From Lycocorax pyrrhopterus obiensis (Eukaryota > Chordata > Aves > Passeriformes > Paradisaeidae): a stretch of 64,000 bases of DNA. Made by a program: the position numbers and the translations under genes. Below the pieces are notes generated by a model, which was given only the letters and a program-made list of their open reading frames with translations, had not been told where the DNA came from and did no database searches. Shown here piece by piece: positions 26,024-38,329 of the stretch (its first letter is position 1; each line of letters opens with the position of its first letter). The stretch is taken from assembly GCA_014706295.1 (NCBI GenBank), contig JACSVZ010000001.1, positions 44,736,383-44,800,382 of the forward strand, read 5' to 3'.

Positions 26024-26222
26024 AAAGAAGAAGAAGAAGAAGAAGAAGAAGAAGAAGAAGAAGAAGAAGAAGAAGAAGAAGAAGAAGAAAAAGAAGACGA
26101 TGAAGAAGACGATGAAGAAGACGATGAAGAAGAAGACGATGAAGAAGACAAAGAAGACAATGAAGAAGACAATGATGAAGAAGACAAAGACGGAGAAGAC
26201 GAAGATGAAGAAGGAAAAGAAG
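26024..26222 (+). repeat. GAA/GAC/GAT polypurine microsatellite
   Basis: The plus strand is pure purine from 26,024 to 26,097, mostly (GAA)n, then continues as GAA with interspersed GAC, GAT, AAA and AAT triplets. One frame gives a poly-Glu/Asp tract (ATG at 26,006, stop at about 26,252), another gives Lys/Thr/Met, and the minus strand gives Phe/Ser runs. The long frames on both strands are therefore products of the repeat. Mirror-symmetric purine tracts of this type can form intramolecular triplex DNA. Confidence 0.95.
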
Positions 26223-26225
26223 ATA

Positions 26226-26446
26226 AAATTCAAAAATACATAGAAGAAGAGTAATAAGGATAAGAATTTAAAATACATAGAAGAAGATGAAGAGTAATAA
26301 GAAGAATGATTTAAAAATACATAGAAGAAGAGTAATAAGAATAAGAATTTAAAAATAAGTAGAAGATTAGTTAGAATAAGGAGACTAAGAAGAATAATTA
26401 AAAAATACATGAATGAAGAAAAAATTAATCAATAAGTAGAATTAGC
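26226..26446 (+). repeat. AT-rich minisatellite, ~38-43 bp units
   Basis: Imperfect tandem units begin near 26,228, 26,266, 26,309 and 26,347. Each holds ATTTAAAAATACATAGAAGA-like sequence followed by AGAGTAATAAGAATAAG-like sequence, with a degenerate tail to about 26,446. The units contain the same GAAGAA phrase as the adjoining microsatellite, so they may have grown out of it. The phrase GAGTAATAA puts stops in the frame. Confidence 0.85.
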
Positions 26447-29400
26447 AAATAATTTATATTTATTACCTATTGTATATTTATATTACAGTATATGATATAA
26501 AACCACGAATATACAATAATGTACAAGAACAATGCACGAGGAAGGAAAGGAATGAATGGAGGCTTTCAGTCTTCTCAAGATGAGAATGGGAGTGTGACAG
26601 GCCACAGTGCAAGAAGACAGGAAAAGCATCCAAAGGAGAATAACAGCAATCTCTCAGCTGGAAATGCTAAAAAGATGTCTTGGAATGATACAGCATGACT
26701 GCAGAGCTTTAGCTATCTACTTGTGCTGCCTAAAACAAAACAGAAAGCTAAAGGGACAGTTTCTTCCCCACAACTGATCTTCAAAATATGCCTCTTGACC
26801 AGCCTATATTCAAGCCAAGATTACTACCTCGGTTTGTCAGAAATCCTTTTTTGCAAGAGAGACTTTGTAACAAGTCTGGGGTTAACTAGAAGACTTATTC
26901 TTAAAAACCAGGCTCAAAGTTCTATTTTGCTGTTCTGACTTATTATAAAAGCCAGTCTTAAGTGGAAACCGCAGTAATTATGTTTCCTGCCTGTTTTTTT
27001 TTCAAATCTTTTTCAAGAATATGGGTCTTCTAGAAAACTATAAAACTTCTGGACTGTTCAGACTAGGGGCTTTTTCATCAGGCTTTCATATGGGAAAAAT
27101 TTAATTTTGGAAGACACATGTTATTTTTGCTTCCTCAGGGTGAGCAATATATTGACTCAACAGAAACTCATTTTGTATTACTGAAGAGCCCTCAGCATGA
27201 AGGTAAATATCTCAAACAAAGCGAAAACATGACTGATATCCATTTCAGATAGTCAATAACCTAATACACTAAAGTTGTAGATGGTGTTCTGGACTTGTTT
27301 AATACCTATAGAGAACTTTTAGTTTGAAAAATAGAAATGAAAGAAAAAAATTCCTTTCAAACCTTGAAATGTGTGAGGGGGGTTTCCCCCAAGTCTACTT
27401 TATGGTAAGCTACTATCAGATCTATTAACCTCAGACTGTTTTTCATAATTCAGTAGCTATTTAGGAAATGTTAAAACAGAATAATGAAGGAACTGCATAT
27501 CAGAACCACAATAGTAATACAGAGAATTTAGGAATTTCTGAATCTTTATCTGTTTTAGACATCAGCACACTTAAGCAGTTTTCCTACACCACAACTCTGG
27601 AGATAAGTAAGCATCATGTAAAATAGCTTACTAAATTAAATACATTTAAATAAGAGTCAGGAAAATATTGCAAGTCTAATCAAAATTATGATGAACCTCA
27701 CCATAGCTTTGCTAAATTAAAAAAAATTAAAAAGATAAAATGTAGATCCAACATTTTAATTCAAAAGAGAATTTATTTTAAATATGACATTTTATTTTTT
27801 TCCCAACATATTCTGTTACTTTGTTAGTTTCATAGGGGATTTTTTTATTTCTGTGCTTTTTCATGGTAGAATTCTAGTATTGTTTCTTAGTATGGTAACT
27901 TGTATTCTCTGCTTAGTCTCTTTTAAGACCCCAGGAAAATAATTTTTCTCCACTCTTTTAGTTTTGGCTATAAATCTGCTTCCTGCTGCAAGTAGGTTCC
28001 CTTGTCATATCAAGAATCTCTCACTTTTTCTCTATGTTATAAGAATCTTTTATTTTGGTCATAGCAAGGTTAAGGAAATAAATGTACAAAATAAAAATTA
28101 CATGTAGGATAAAATTTAGTACTGCATGAACTAAAGGAGAAGAGTGGGTTTGTCAAGTCTACTTACTTTTCAGAAACACTCTCAAATGCAAGACAAAATT
28201 TTCACAAGTGCCAAAACGTAGTGTACTGTATCAGTAAGTATTTTTTCATACAGTCAAAAATCTAATTTTTTCCCGCAATGCTGTCTTGGAAAGTGGTTTT
28301 TCAACCTCTATTCTATTTTAGAGGTAGAAGGAGTAAGGGAGTTCTCTTTCTTTTTAATGCAGAGCAAGAAGATAACCATGGTTCCAACACGTGATTTAGC
28401 ATCACTTTTGACAGCTCATTGCCTCCATATTCTGAGTCAACTCCCTTGTGCCTTCCTACCATCAGTATTAGAAGTATTCACTGTGCTGAAAATGCCACAT
28501 ATAATTAGTGATAAAAAGTATTTATTTAAAAGAAAAGAAGATTAAATAAGGTGAAATTTAGTTACACTATGTAGAGTTCACTTTGAAATAGAATGAGACA
28601 ATGATCCCTTCCACACCTACCTTTCTCCCTTTTCCCAAACTTTGACAAAAAATGTTCAGATAGCTCTTTTTGCTTATAGATAAAATTGTAAAACAATGTT
28701 CAGCTGCAGTGATTTCTTTTGTTAGCGAAAAATAGTTTTCCCTTGAAGTGCAATTTCTTTTTTTCCCCAGAACTCAAGTTATTACCTCATCTGTTGAGCT
28801 ATGTCCAGGGGCTTCTTTTATAATTTTCTTGTATTATTCATGCATGAGCCTAAAGCTGAATTTTAATATTTATACACTATAGGAAGAACTTGTGTCTCAG
28901 TCTGCCAAAGATGAAGTGCAGAACACAAGATGAAGCAAGGATCAGTGATGAAGGCAAAGAGCAAGAGGACATAGGGAACTAATTGTTATGGATTAATTCT
29001 TCTGGTGTAAAGAAATGCCTCGATAATTGATTATGGTACTCATACACATTTCTACTGAAATTAATAGAAAAAATTCTGGAGAAGTAAATTTTATTTCAAT
29101 AAGAATTTTGATGTCTGACTCTCCCAACACCATCTACGTTTAAGGCATTAAAAATTCCATCTTTCTGCTGAGGCTTAAAGTTCCCTAAACATTTAATGCT
29201 AACCTTGTCATCATGTTCAGAAGAATCTAGTTTTGGAGGGTGGGAGGAAAGTGGAAACACACATGTCCCTCCTAAAATGAAAGTCATATTTAGGTAAACA
29301 GATACTCTGGTAAGTTCTTGGAGGGGCCCAGTCATGCTCAGAGTGAGACTAAGAAAATTCAAATAAAATTAGATCATTATTAATGTCTAATCATGATTCT

Positions 29401-32400
29401 CTTCAGCCCATTGCTTTAACCATGAGGATACTCAGACTTTTTCACAAAAGTACGAAATTTTTCTTTGGTTTAGTACAAAACCATCAGTAACCACACTGAA
29501 GAGTTTTCCTTGCAAAAAGAATGTCTATTTTTAATTACCCTGGGCCAATCCTAAATCACCATCTGATTGTAAAGGAAGAACATGAGTATTTCCAGAAACA
29601 AAACAGATAGTCGGTCTAGTAAGCCAACTGCGAAAATATAAATTTGGGAATAAAATGAGGAAATTGAGTTTTGAAAATCTCTGAACCTTCTTTCCTTTGC
29701 ATTATTGAATCAGAAGAGACTAAGCCCATTCCCAGTTCTATTTTCCTTTTGCAAAAACATCTCAAATGAATTTTTAATGGATTTGCAATTTGTCTTCAGG
29801 CTGAAATGCAGACACAATTAATTAACTTGAATGAAAGCTTAACTTCAGCTTGCAAAATATTATAAGATTGTTAATAAAATCCTATGCTAAACTGTCAAGT
29901 TTCTGCAATGTATTATCAACACATGAAACTTTTAAAATCATAGGTAACCTAACCATTTGCTCTGAGTTAGCAATACAAAATCATTTATGATTATTGCAGA
30001 TATTATGATGACAGCTCTGCACTAAGACATGATCAAAGTTCTGTATTTTGAAAAAATAATGCAAAAAGTGGGATATTACTGATGCTTCTAGACCCAAATA
30101 TCTCTTATAATATTATAGAATTAGATGTTTCTTCCATAGCTGATAGACCAGACTAGCAAAAAGTATTGTGGCTTTGATTTGTGGCTGAATATATTTATCT
30201 TGACATAAATTGCAATGAACTTCTGAGATTTATTGGTAAAGATTACAGTTTGCACTGGTTTGATGCAATTTTCCCTTTTTCCATTAACTGTAAAAATATA
30301 TGGATGAAGAACTGCAAGAATACGTGGATGAAGAAAATGCATACTGCAAGAAAATTAGGTTTCATATATTTATTGCTTTCTTTTTTTTTTTGCTTCTCAT
30401 AATTTTTGCAGTTTGATAAGAATTATGAGTCTGAATTAAAATTAGATTTTATTTTCTGCACAACAAATTGGAAAAAAAAAAGGAAATTTTTAGGAAAATG
30501 AGAATTATTGAAAAGGTGTGAAAGGATGTCATGGATGCATAGGAGTTGCCTCTTCCAATAGTTGGTGAAACACTACTGAGGGGGTCTTTTTGGTTTTTTT
30601 TTTTTTGTTTTGCAAATGTGCAAAGTGAAGAATAAGAGAAATAAATGTTCTGTAGAAATGGAAAATCTGCCTCTGGAATGCCACTGAAGGAGGGTACTAA
30701 GAAAAGTTTGGAGAATGTGCCTAAATGGAAATCTAAAGTTAGATAAAAATATTACTACTCATTCATTTCAGTCTCAGAAGTGTTTTGCCAACTGGCAATT
30801 GTACCACATTTCTAAATATTCTAAAGTCGTGCCCTTTTAATCCCCAGACATGTAATAATCTGTGTGTAGGCAAATCCCTCTAACTGGGATGTTTTGAAGA
30901 CCATGTAGTCAGTGAGTTATGGGACAGGATTTTAACAGGGTTTGTTTTCTGCTTTTGATTATCAAAAGATGCAAAGAAAAGCAACATTAGTTTATATAGG
31001 CAATTTACATGGTAGTATGGATATTTGCATTTTTTATTTATTAAATGAACAAATGTACTTAACTTGATTATTTGCTCCTTATTATTTTGCAGGTTCTGAA
31101 AAAATCTTTATTTCATGCAGTAGTAACTAATATGACAGGATATTCTCTGCCAGAAAATGTGAGCATGGGACGATGACAAAATGTTAATTCAGCAATTGCT
31201 CTTTGATGGTTGGATCAAAAATTTAAAAAAATACTAGCACAGAGTCTTGTGACTGAAGTCTGGTCTAATTCCTTTCAGACAGTATTATTTTGTTTTTAAC
31301 ATTCAGAATTTTGTCCAAGATTAATTACAATCTCATAATACAAAAAAATATTTTTGCAGTAGTGAATTTGGTATTTATTCCCCTGCCTTCCATCCCCAGT
31401 ATTAACAGGACATAAGGGGAAACTGAAGACATGTGATGAATAACGTATTAAAACTAATAAGTTTGCCAATGTCTTTAAATGTCTTAATGTAGTGAAATTT
31501 TCAATAGTGATTTACAATACTGGGAGTCACAAGTAATTCTTTCCATCTTTCTGAAATGATACTCTTGTGGCAGACAGTGCAAATAGCTTAGTGTATTTTG
31601 TCAAGGTCAGTGGAAAAAGTAACTGCCATAGTGTTAGTGTGGATTTCTTTCTGAGATGCCTTGTGGCACTGGTGGCTGCTGGAAGGACTTCATCCCTGCC
31701 TGTACTTCATTTCAGCTGCTAATACTGATCTGACAGTTCTTGACCTGTGGGTAATATGTGGTCCATCATCTCCTTACTTTTCTTCATCAATTTCTACTCT
31801 CTTTTCCTCCTTTTTTTTTTACTAGTGTAGCCTTCTGTCACATATCTTATTTCAATGGAAATAGAATATTTCTATAAGTGTGGCAGATTATCTTTTCATA
31901 CATTTTACCTCTATTCTTCTTGAAATCCCTGTAGCCTGTCCACAAGATAAAACTGAAACTTTATTTTAAATGAGATTTTGTTGAAACATCCTGATTAGAC
32001 AAAAACTTTGCAGGTTGATGTAAGTTTCCAAACTAATACCATTAAAAGGATTAAAACAAAAAAAATGTGGGAATAGAATATTTAATTTATTTTATCCTAC
32101 AAAAATTTGGTTTGATTGAAAACTCAGTTTGGGAAAATTATAAGGAAACCAAAACTCTGGAAATGCCATTTCTCTACTTTGGCATACAGATACTCAGGTC
32201 GAATGTAAACTCCTGTTTCAAGGCAGTATGCTTCTGCCAGTGCTGAACTCACACTGGGCAGAAGGAGCCTGAGGTTAGGGGAGCTGATAGGCTCATCTCA
32301 CCAGCTTTGTGTATTTGCATTTAAGCCATGCGTACCTACGTTTGCATGACACACTCTTAGACAAGGTCAAATGAAAAATAGATGTTGTAGGAGCTGAGGC

Positions 32401-32548
32401 TTCTAATTTTTTTTAAATGTACCCTTTATTATCAATGTTGGTCAATGACTGTTGACTAGATCTCTGTTAGTTATAGAGCTTAAGAGCTGAGTTTAAGCAC
32501 TCAGAACACATGTAGTCTCCTGCTCTCTAATGTCCAGTCTTAATGTCC
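26447..32548. other. Long AT-rich unique stretch, no gene seen
   Basis: About 6.1 kb is without a recognisable exon, RNA gene or transposon. It contains a small G-run/C-run palindrome at 27,377-27,390. Open frames of 60-88 codons (such as 29,096-29,362 minus) have no identifiable features. A weak CR1-like or other decayed repeat could escape reading by eye. Confidence 0.5.
27377..27390. promoter_or_regulatory. NF-kB-like palindromic site
   Basis: Six G, TTT, then five C form a near-perfect dyad. The inner ten bases at 27,379-27,388 (GGGGTTTCCC) match the kB consensus GGGRNNYYCC. There is no gene nearby to regulate, so functional meaning is unsupported. Confidence 0.25.
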
Positions 32549-32550
32549 AA

Positions 32551-33735
32551 ATTATAGAATGGTTTGGGTTGAAAGGGACATTTAACAGTCAGCTAGTCCA
32601 ACCTCCTTGCCATAGGCAGGGACATTTTTCACCAGTTCAAATTGCTCGGAGCCCTATCCAACCTGACTTTGAATACTTCCAACGACAGAGCATCCACAAC
32701 TTCTCTGGGAAACCTGTTCCAGTGTCTCACCACTCTGATAGTAAAGTTTTTTCTTACATCAAATCAAAATCCACCCTCTTTCAGGTTTAAACCATTGTCC
32801 CTGTCACTACATGCCTTGGTAAAAAGTCTGTTCTCATCTTTCCTATAAGCCCTCTTTAAACACTGAAAGATCACCATAAAGCCTCCCCTGAGCTTTCTCT
32901 TCTTCAGGCTCAACAAACCCAAATCTCTCAGCCAGACTTCACAGGAGCGGTTCCAGCTCTCTGATATTTTTTGTGGTTTTTCTCTGGACCCTCTTTTACA
33001 AGGCCATGTCTCTCTTGTGCTGGGGAACCCAGAGCTATATGCAGCACTCCAGTTGAGGTCTCACAAGAGCAGAGTAGAGGGGCAGAGTCATCTTCCTTGA
33101 CCTACTGGACACACTGTTTTTGGTGCAGCTCAGGACACCACTGGTTTTCTGGGCTGAAAGGGCACTTTACCACCACATGACCAATTTTTGTCCACCAGTA
33201 CCCTCAGATAGTAGGACAACTTCATTCAATGCATTCATCCCCCAGCCTGATTTGACACCAAGGATTGCTCTGACTCAGGTGCAAGGCCTTGCAGTTGGCC
33301 TGGTCGAACCTCATTGATGTTCACGCAGGCGCATTTCTCAAACTTGTCATGGCTCTTCTGGATGTCTCCTCTTCCCTCTAGCAACCAGCTGCGCCAGTCA
33401 GATTGGTGTCACCTGCACACTTGCAGTCCATTCCACCGTCTGAGTTACTGATAAAGATATCAGGGTAAGAACCTCTGAGGGACACCACTTGCTACTGATC
33501 TTCATTTGGACATTGAGCTGTAAACTGAAACTCTGGATGCAGCCAACCAGCCATTTCCTTACCCATCAATTATTACATCCATCAAAACCGTCTCTCTCCA
33601 ATTCAGCAGAAAGAACATGTATCAAAGGCCTTACAGAAGTCCAGGTAGATGACATTCACAGCCCTTCCCTTGTCCACTGATGCAGTCGCTACTTCACGGA
33701 AGGCCGCTAAATTAGCCAGGCAAATCTAGAACCCA
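32551..33735 (-). mobile_element. CR1 LINE, ~1.2 kb 3' portion
   Basis: This is the longest CR1 3' segment here, on the minus strand. It begins on the plus strand with the CR1 terminus in reverse complement (ATAGAATGGTTTGGGTTGAA) and runs through the conserved 3' untranslated landmarks. Toward 33,600-33,720 it reaches sequence from the RT-domain coding region. Open plus-strand frames across it (32,530-32,790, 32,971-33,180, 33,120-33,317) are antisense artefacts. It is 5'-truncated and disrupted. Confidence 0.93.
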
Positions 33736-35886
33736 GCCTTTCACCTTTTTGTTTTGGTCTGTTCTTTTTGAAAAGCTTATACACCAGGAGAAAAATATTT
33801 GACACAAAATCCTGTAATGTATTTTCCATATAATGACTCATTATTTTTTATTTTGGTTTTATGAGTTTGATGAAAATATGGTAAAATATATTACTTTTCA
33901 AGAAATACAAATAGAAGAACTTTGTTACCAAAATAAAACTGTTACATTTTTTTTTACATGGATAAAGTCATTTGATTTTAAAATGTATAAAGACACAATC
34001 TTTGTGTAAATGTGAAAGAGCATGTAGGAGTTATAGACCTATGCTACTTACAAAAAGTATAAATAGACAAGAAGAAAATCTGCTTAATTTCCTTCTCCTC
34101 GTACTACATGAACCAAGAAGAAATTGAGTTATAATTAATGAAAACTCATTTCTTACAAGCAATATAATTTTATATCAATCATTCATGTTATGAGGTGTAT
34201 ATATTAAAACCAACCAAAACTATGCAGCAAGAAACTTTATTCCCAATGTACTTATCTTTTACACTTATATGCTAATTTAAGAGTTCTGTGAACTGCTTAT
34301 TGCTCAATTAGTGAACAATTATTACTTAAATGAGTTAAATGTTATTTTGTTTGCATGAAGAAATCTTTAATAATGATTAATAGAGTTTTAATCAGGTACA
34401 AGTTGAGAATCAAATATGTCATGACTAAAACAGAATGGCTTGAAATGGCTGAAACAAAATGGCTTTTCCAAAAATGCAAAAGGAGTTTTCTGCTTCTAAA
34501 ATGAAAAAAAAAAAAAGTCATGTTTTATATTAGAAGACAACATTGTGAAAGAGTGGCTTACAGTTCTGTGTATATTTTAAGCTTGATATGTGGCAGATAG
34601 CATTTCTGCTAAACAGACAGGGTGGAAAGAGTGGTTTCGTTATACACAGATTGATACAAGAATAGGACTTCATTACCTAGTCTTTGCTCTAGTGTGCCCT
34701 CTATACAAAGTTAATTATAAAGGTGTTACTAAATTTACTGTACATCTAGAAAAAGTAGCATGAAATTACCAGTATTATTAATACCATAAAAATGATCTTT
34801 TTTGGGTTTTGGGTCATTGCTAAGACTAAATACAGCAAGATAAGAATATTAAAGACTGCTTTTTTACCACTCGTCCATTTAACAGTTTGGTATATTTGCA
34901 GGGTGTAAATGTGAGGGTAGGTAGGCTATTTTAAATTGCTAAAGACCTTTCATTTTTCTTAAGACACTACAGTTGGGACTTGTGTCACCTAATTTAAATG
35001 CTGAGAAGTTAAACATCTACTTCTAACTTAGCTGTTCTGCACGTCTTTTATATTCAATGGAGAGAAACAGGCACGCCGCAGTACAACGTCTCTGTCCCAA
35101 TGTAGACACCTTTCTCAGAGTAAGATGAAGCGCACTGCAAAGCTGTTTCTTTGACAAAATGCTTTGCTCACGGTAAGAAACAAGAACTTCTAGATGACTG
35201 TGCTATAACCAAATCTCCTGACTAAATTACTGTTTTATCTCATGTGGGTGACAATGCATAACAGTCTAGAGAGTTTGGGCTTTACAGGGTGACAATGCAT
35301 TACACTGTATGCTAAATTCAGCAAATACATTTTTTCTTAATGGAAGAACAGCTGCTTCTGAAGTTGATGTGGAATGAACAGAAAAGCAAACCCAGCTATC
35401 TTCCTTTCTACTGGTCCATGCAGTTGTGAGCAGAGCTAGAGGAAATACAAGAAGCCTTCCTCTCCCCAACTCCTTCTTACTGTTTTTCATAGTTTCCAAT
35501 ACTGATTAGGCCTTGCAAAAGGATGAATGACTAAGATAATAAAAATGCTATATTTATATTCTATGTCAAAAGAAATAATAAGAGTAGAGATCAAATTATG
35601 AGAAATAATTCTTATTTGCTAGACAGAGTATTTGCTAGACATAGTATTTGTCTTTTTTTGCAAACAGTTTAGTGGTTATTTCTGGTGTCCTGATTTCTCT
35701 TATTATTAAGAGCTATCAGTCAATCCTCTTCTATGTAAACATGACTTAAAATGCATGGAAATTAATCTTACTTGATTTGATTTTCTGTTACTGCTATATG
35801 ATAGAAACTGTGAAAAATTTTAAATACTATTGTGTTTCCGCTCTGAAGTGTGATTGTTTCATTTGGAATTTTACACAAAAACAATA
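33736..35886. other. AT-rich unique DNA, no gene seen
   Basis: No gene or transposon was recognised. A 17-base phrase around TTTGCTAGACA/TAGTATTTG is imperfectly repeated at about 35,615-35,650. The 77-codon minus frame at 35,266-35,499 has no recognisable domain. Confidence 0.5.
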
Positions 35887-36204
35887 ATTTTCTGTCGTTC
35901 TGAGATTTGCAGTCTTTTGATGTTTTCATTTTTTGTAAAAGTTTCTTACGCACTTTCTGTAAACATGGCCATGTTTTGTTAACCGTCTTTATTGTTTTTC
36001 ATTCCATTCTCTTAGGCAGAGATGTTTGATGGATTTTTCTTTTGACCAGTGTGATTGAGGGGTGGTAATTTCTCCCTCCAATCCACGGTAGTTTTTAAAA
36101 ACATATATAATAAAGCTCGGGGTCTCTGACCCCAGCTCTCTTTCTTGCTTCTCTCCTAACAAGGTGTCTGCGTGGTTCTTTTGTGTCCAAGTGCGACAAT
36201 TTTC
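35887..36204 (+). mobile_element. Solo endogenous-retrovirus LTR with perfect 6-bp target duplication
   Basis: The LTR body is 35,893-36,198 (306 bp), starting TGTCG and ending GCGACA, flanked on both sides by ATTTTC (35,887-35,892 and 36,199-36,204). In order it has a CCAAT box at 36,078-36,082, a TATATAA at about 36,104-36,110 overlapping an AATAAA at 36,109-36,114, and a perfect hairpin GGGGTC-TCT-GACCCC at 36,119-36,133. No internal retroviral sequence adjoins it, so it is a solo LTR left by recombination between two LTRs. A second copy lies inverted at 45,213-45,520, roughly 90% identical by eye. The 6-bp duplication suits alpha/beta-retrovirus-like ERVs. The minus-strand frame at 35,989-36,216 is an artefact of the LTR. 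Confidence 0.92.
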
Positions 36205-38320
36205 CTTTAAAGACAATACTGTTTTGTTTTTTTTTTTTTAATCAAGCTATCACATTCATAAAACAATTTAAATTCAATATTAATAGACAAAGTACATAAT
36301 ATCTAGTTTAGTGTACCTATGTCTTATTCGACTAAACCAATTTTCATAAATACGGTTCTACTTACATTTGTAGTGCAGTGAGATGTGTTAAACTGGTAAA
36401 AAAAAAAAAAAAAAAAAAAAAAATGTTCTTTGCAAGCAGGTGTAATAAAACAGTTCCAAATGCCTCACTGAAACTAATGAACCAAAAAAAGTAATTTTCT
36501 AGATCCAAACAGAAACTAGCCTTTGGAGAAGGAAAAAGAGTAAAGCCTTATGTAAAGTGTTGGCTTTAATCTACCCTGCAGTCCATTGTCTCCCAAAGCA
36601 AAAAGACATAAGGGCAGACTGAATATACTTAGCATATGCTGCTACTGGCAAACTTCTGTCTCTGCTAATGAAAGGGGTTAAACATCATGATATTCTGTGA
36701 AATACTGTGCATACGTGTTTCAGTTCAATTTTTACAAAACAAATTCGAGTGCATAATTTTACTGGAATTACACCATTAAAGCTGAAAATAGTTGCCTTCA
36801 CTACACATATGTAAAGGCAGAAAAGAATCACACACTGGGGTTGAATGCTCTGGGGCAAGATGACCATGACATCTACGAACATGTTAATATGCTTACTATA
36901 CCTCCTTATATACACACCATGAAAAGAGTAGTAACACTTACATTAAAAATATTGTAACTCAGCCTTCTTTGAGGGGAACAAGAAGGTGATTCTGACAGAG
37001 TAGGCTTTACAGATCACTGGAAGAATCTTAAATATCACCCTCATAGGAATGATATGGTGCAGTTATTGAAAGAAATTGTAACAAGACAGCATGAGGTACT
37101 CTGTAAGACATATTAATTTGATGACAAATTCCAAAATAAAAGTATCTTTTCAAACGGATAGCTAATATCAATATAAATTATTGATTCTATCAGTTTTATT
37201 AGTAATGCTAGCAGAAAATAATGACTGGATAATGATTTTATTATGGATGACTACTGGGTTTTACATACTGGATGGATTATTCTTAGGATGATTTTTTTTT
37301 CTTGAAGGATGGGTAGTGCCATAAATCTTTTCTGGAAATTTTCATTAGATATTATTGAATCAAGTTTTATATCACTTTTCATCTGTGATAGAAAGTACAA
37401 ATGGGGTTTTTAAAAGGTAGTACAAACCACCTGCTTGCAAAGACTGGGAGTCGAATATAAAGGAGAACTGTCCAACTGAAGTTCATTTTTCAGAGGCACA
37501 TAAAATTCTTTTATTTCACTTTATTCATACTTAATCACATGGTTAAATCTATCAGAACAAATGAAATCTTAATTACAATATATAGGAATTAAAAATTTGT
37601 ATTTTTTTCGAGTAAAGTCATTAAGTCTTAGTCAACACATTGCACAAGAATATGCAATAAAAAATTGTTCTTAATTTTATAATGCTATAAAGTGAGAGAC
37701 ATAGGACAAACCTCTCAGTTCAGTTTTGTTTCCTTGTTTTCCTTTTGACCTTATATAGCCTTCTGTAATTATAGCAACAAAATTCACTGAAAATAATTTT
37801 CAAGATATTTTGTGAAATCATATCGGTGATACCATCATATTGTAACTGCTAGCACTAAACTCTTTACTATAGTCCTGTGGGTCCAGTGAATAACAACTTC
37901 TGTTTTATAACCCTAAACTAATTAATCTAATGCTATCTATAAAATATTTATTCTACTTTTTGGAGCATTTTCAGTCAGATTCCAGTTGTTTCCAGCTCCA
38001 TGCTTTTCTTCCTCGTATGCATCACTGATAACTCCTCAATATTATGTAAGTGCAGTACAAGCCAAAAGACTGTCAGAGCCAAAAAAAAAGGCTGTGTCCT
38101 CATCCAAATTCTGATTTCGTCATACATTCCAAAATGTCAGGCTCAAGTTAGGTGAGAAGCATTATTGCATCATACTTGATCCACTGTATACACTCCTTTT
38201 GATTTAGCTCAGTAAGCAGTCAACCTTTGTTTCCAGGAAAAATGCTGAAGGATGGTCAGGTTGTATACTGGCACTCCTTGATTCTATTTTTGCATAGCAG
38301 CTATCCATCCCATCAGTCCC
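36205..38320. other. AT-rich unique DNA with a 26-A run
   Basis: No gene was recognised. A homopolymer of 26 A lies at 36,398-36,423 without an obvious retrocopy upstream. The 76-codon minus frame at 36,685-36,915 looks random. Confidence 0.5.
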
Positions 38321-38329
38321 CAGATTTTT

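Noticed and set aside
25289..26410. 373-codon minus-strand frame, the longest in the window
   Set aside because: Its first third is Phe/Leu/Ser runs from the reverse complement of the GAA tract and minisatellite. The rest mirrors plus-strand coding remnants that show better helix-like and repeat structure.
36398..36423. 26-A run as the tail of a processed retrocopy
   Set aside because: No coding-like sequence or flanking target duplication was found next to it.
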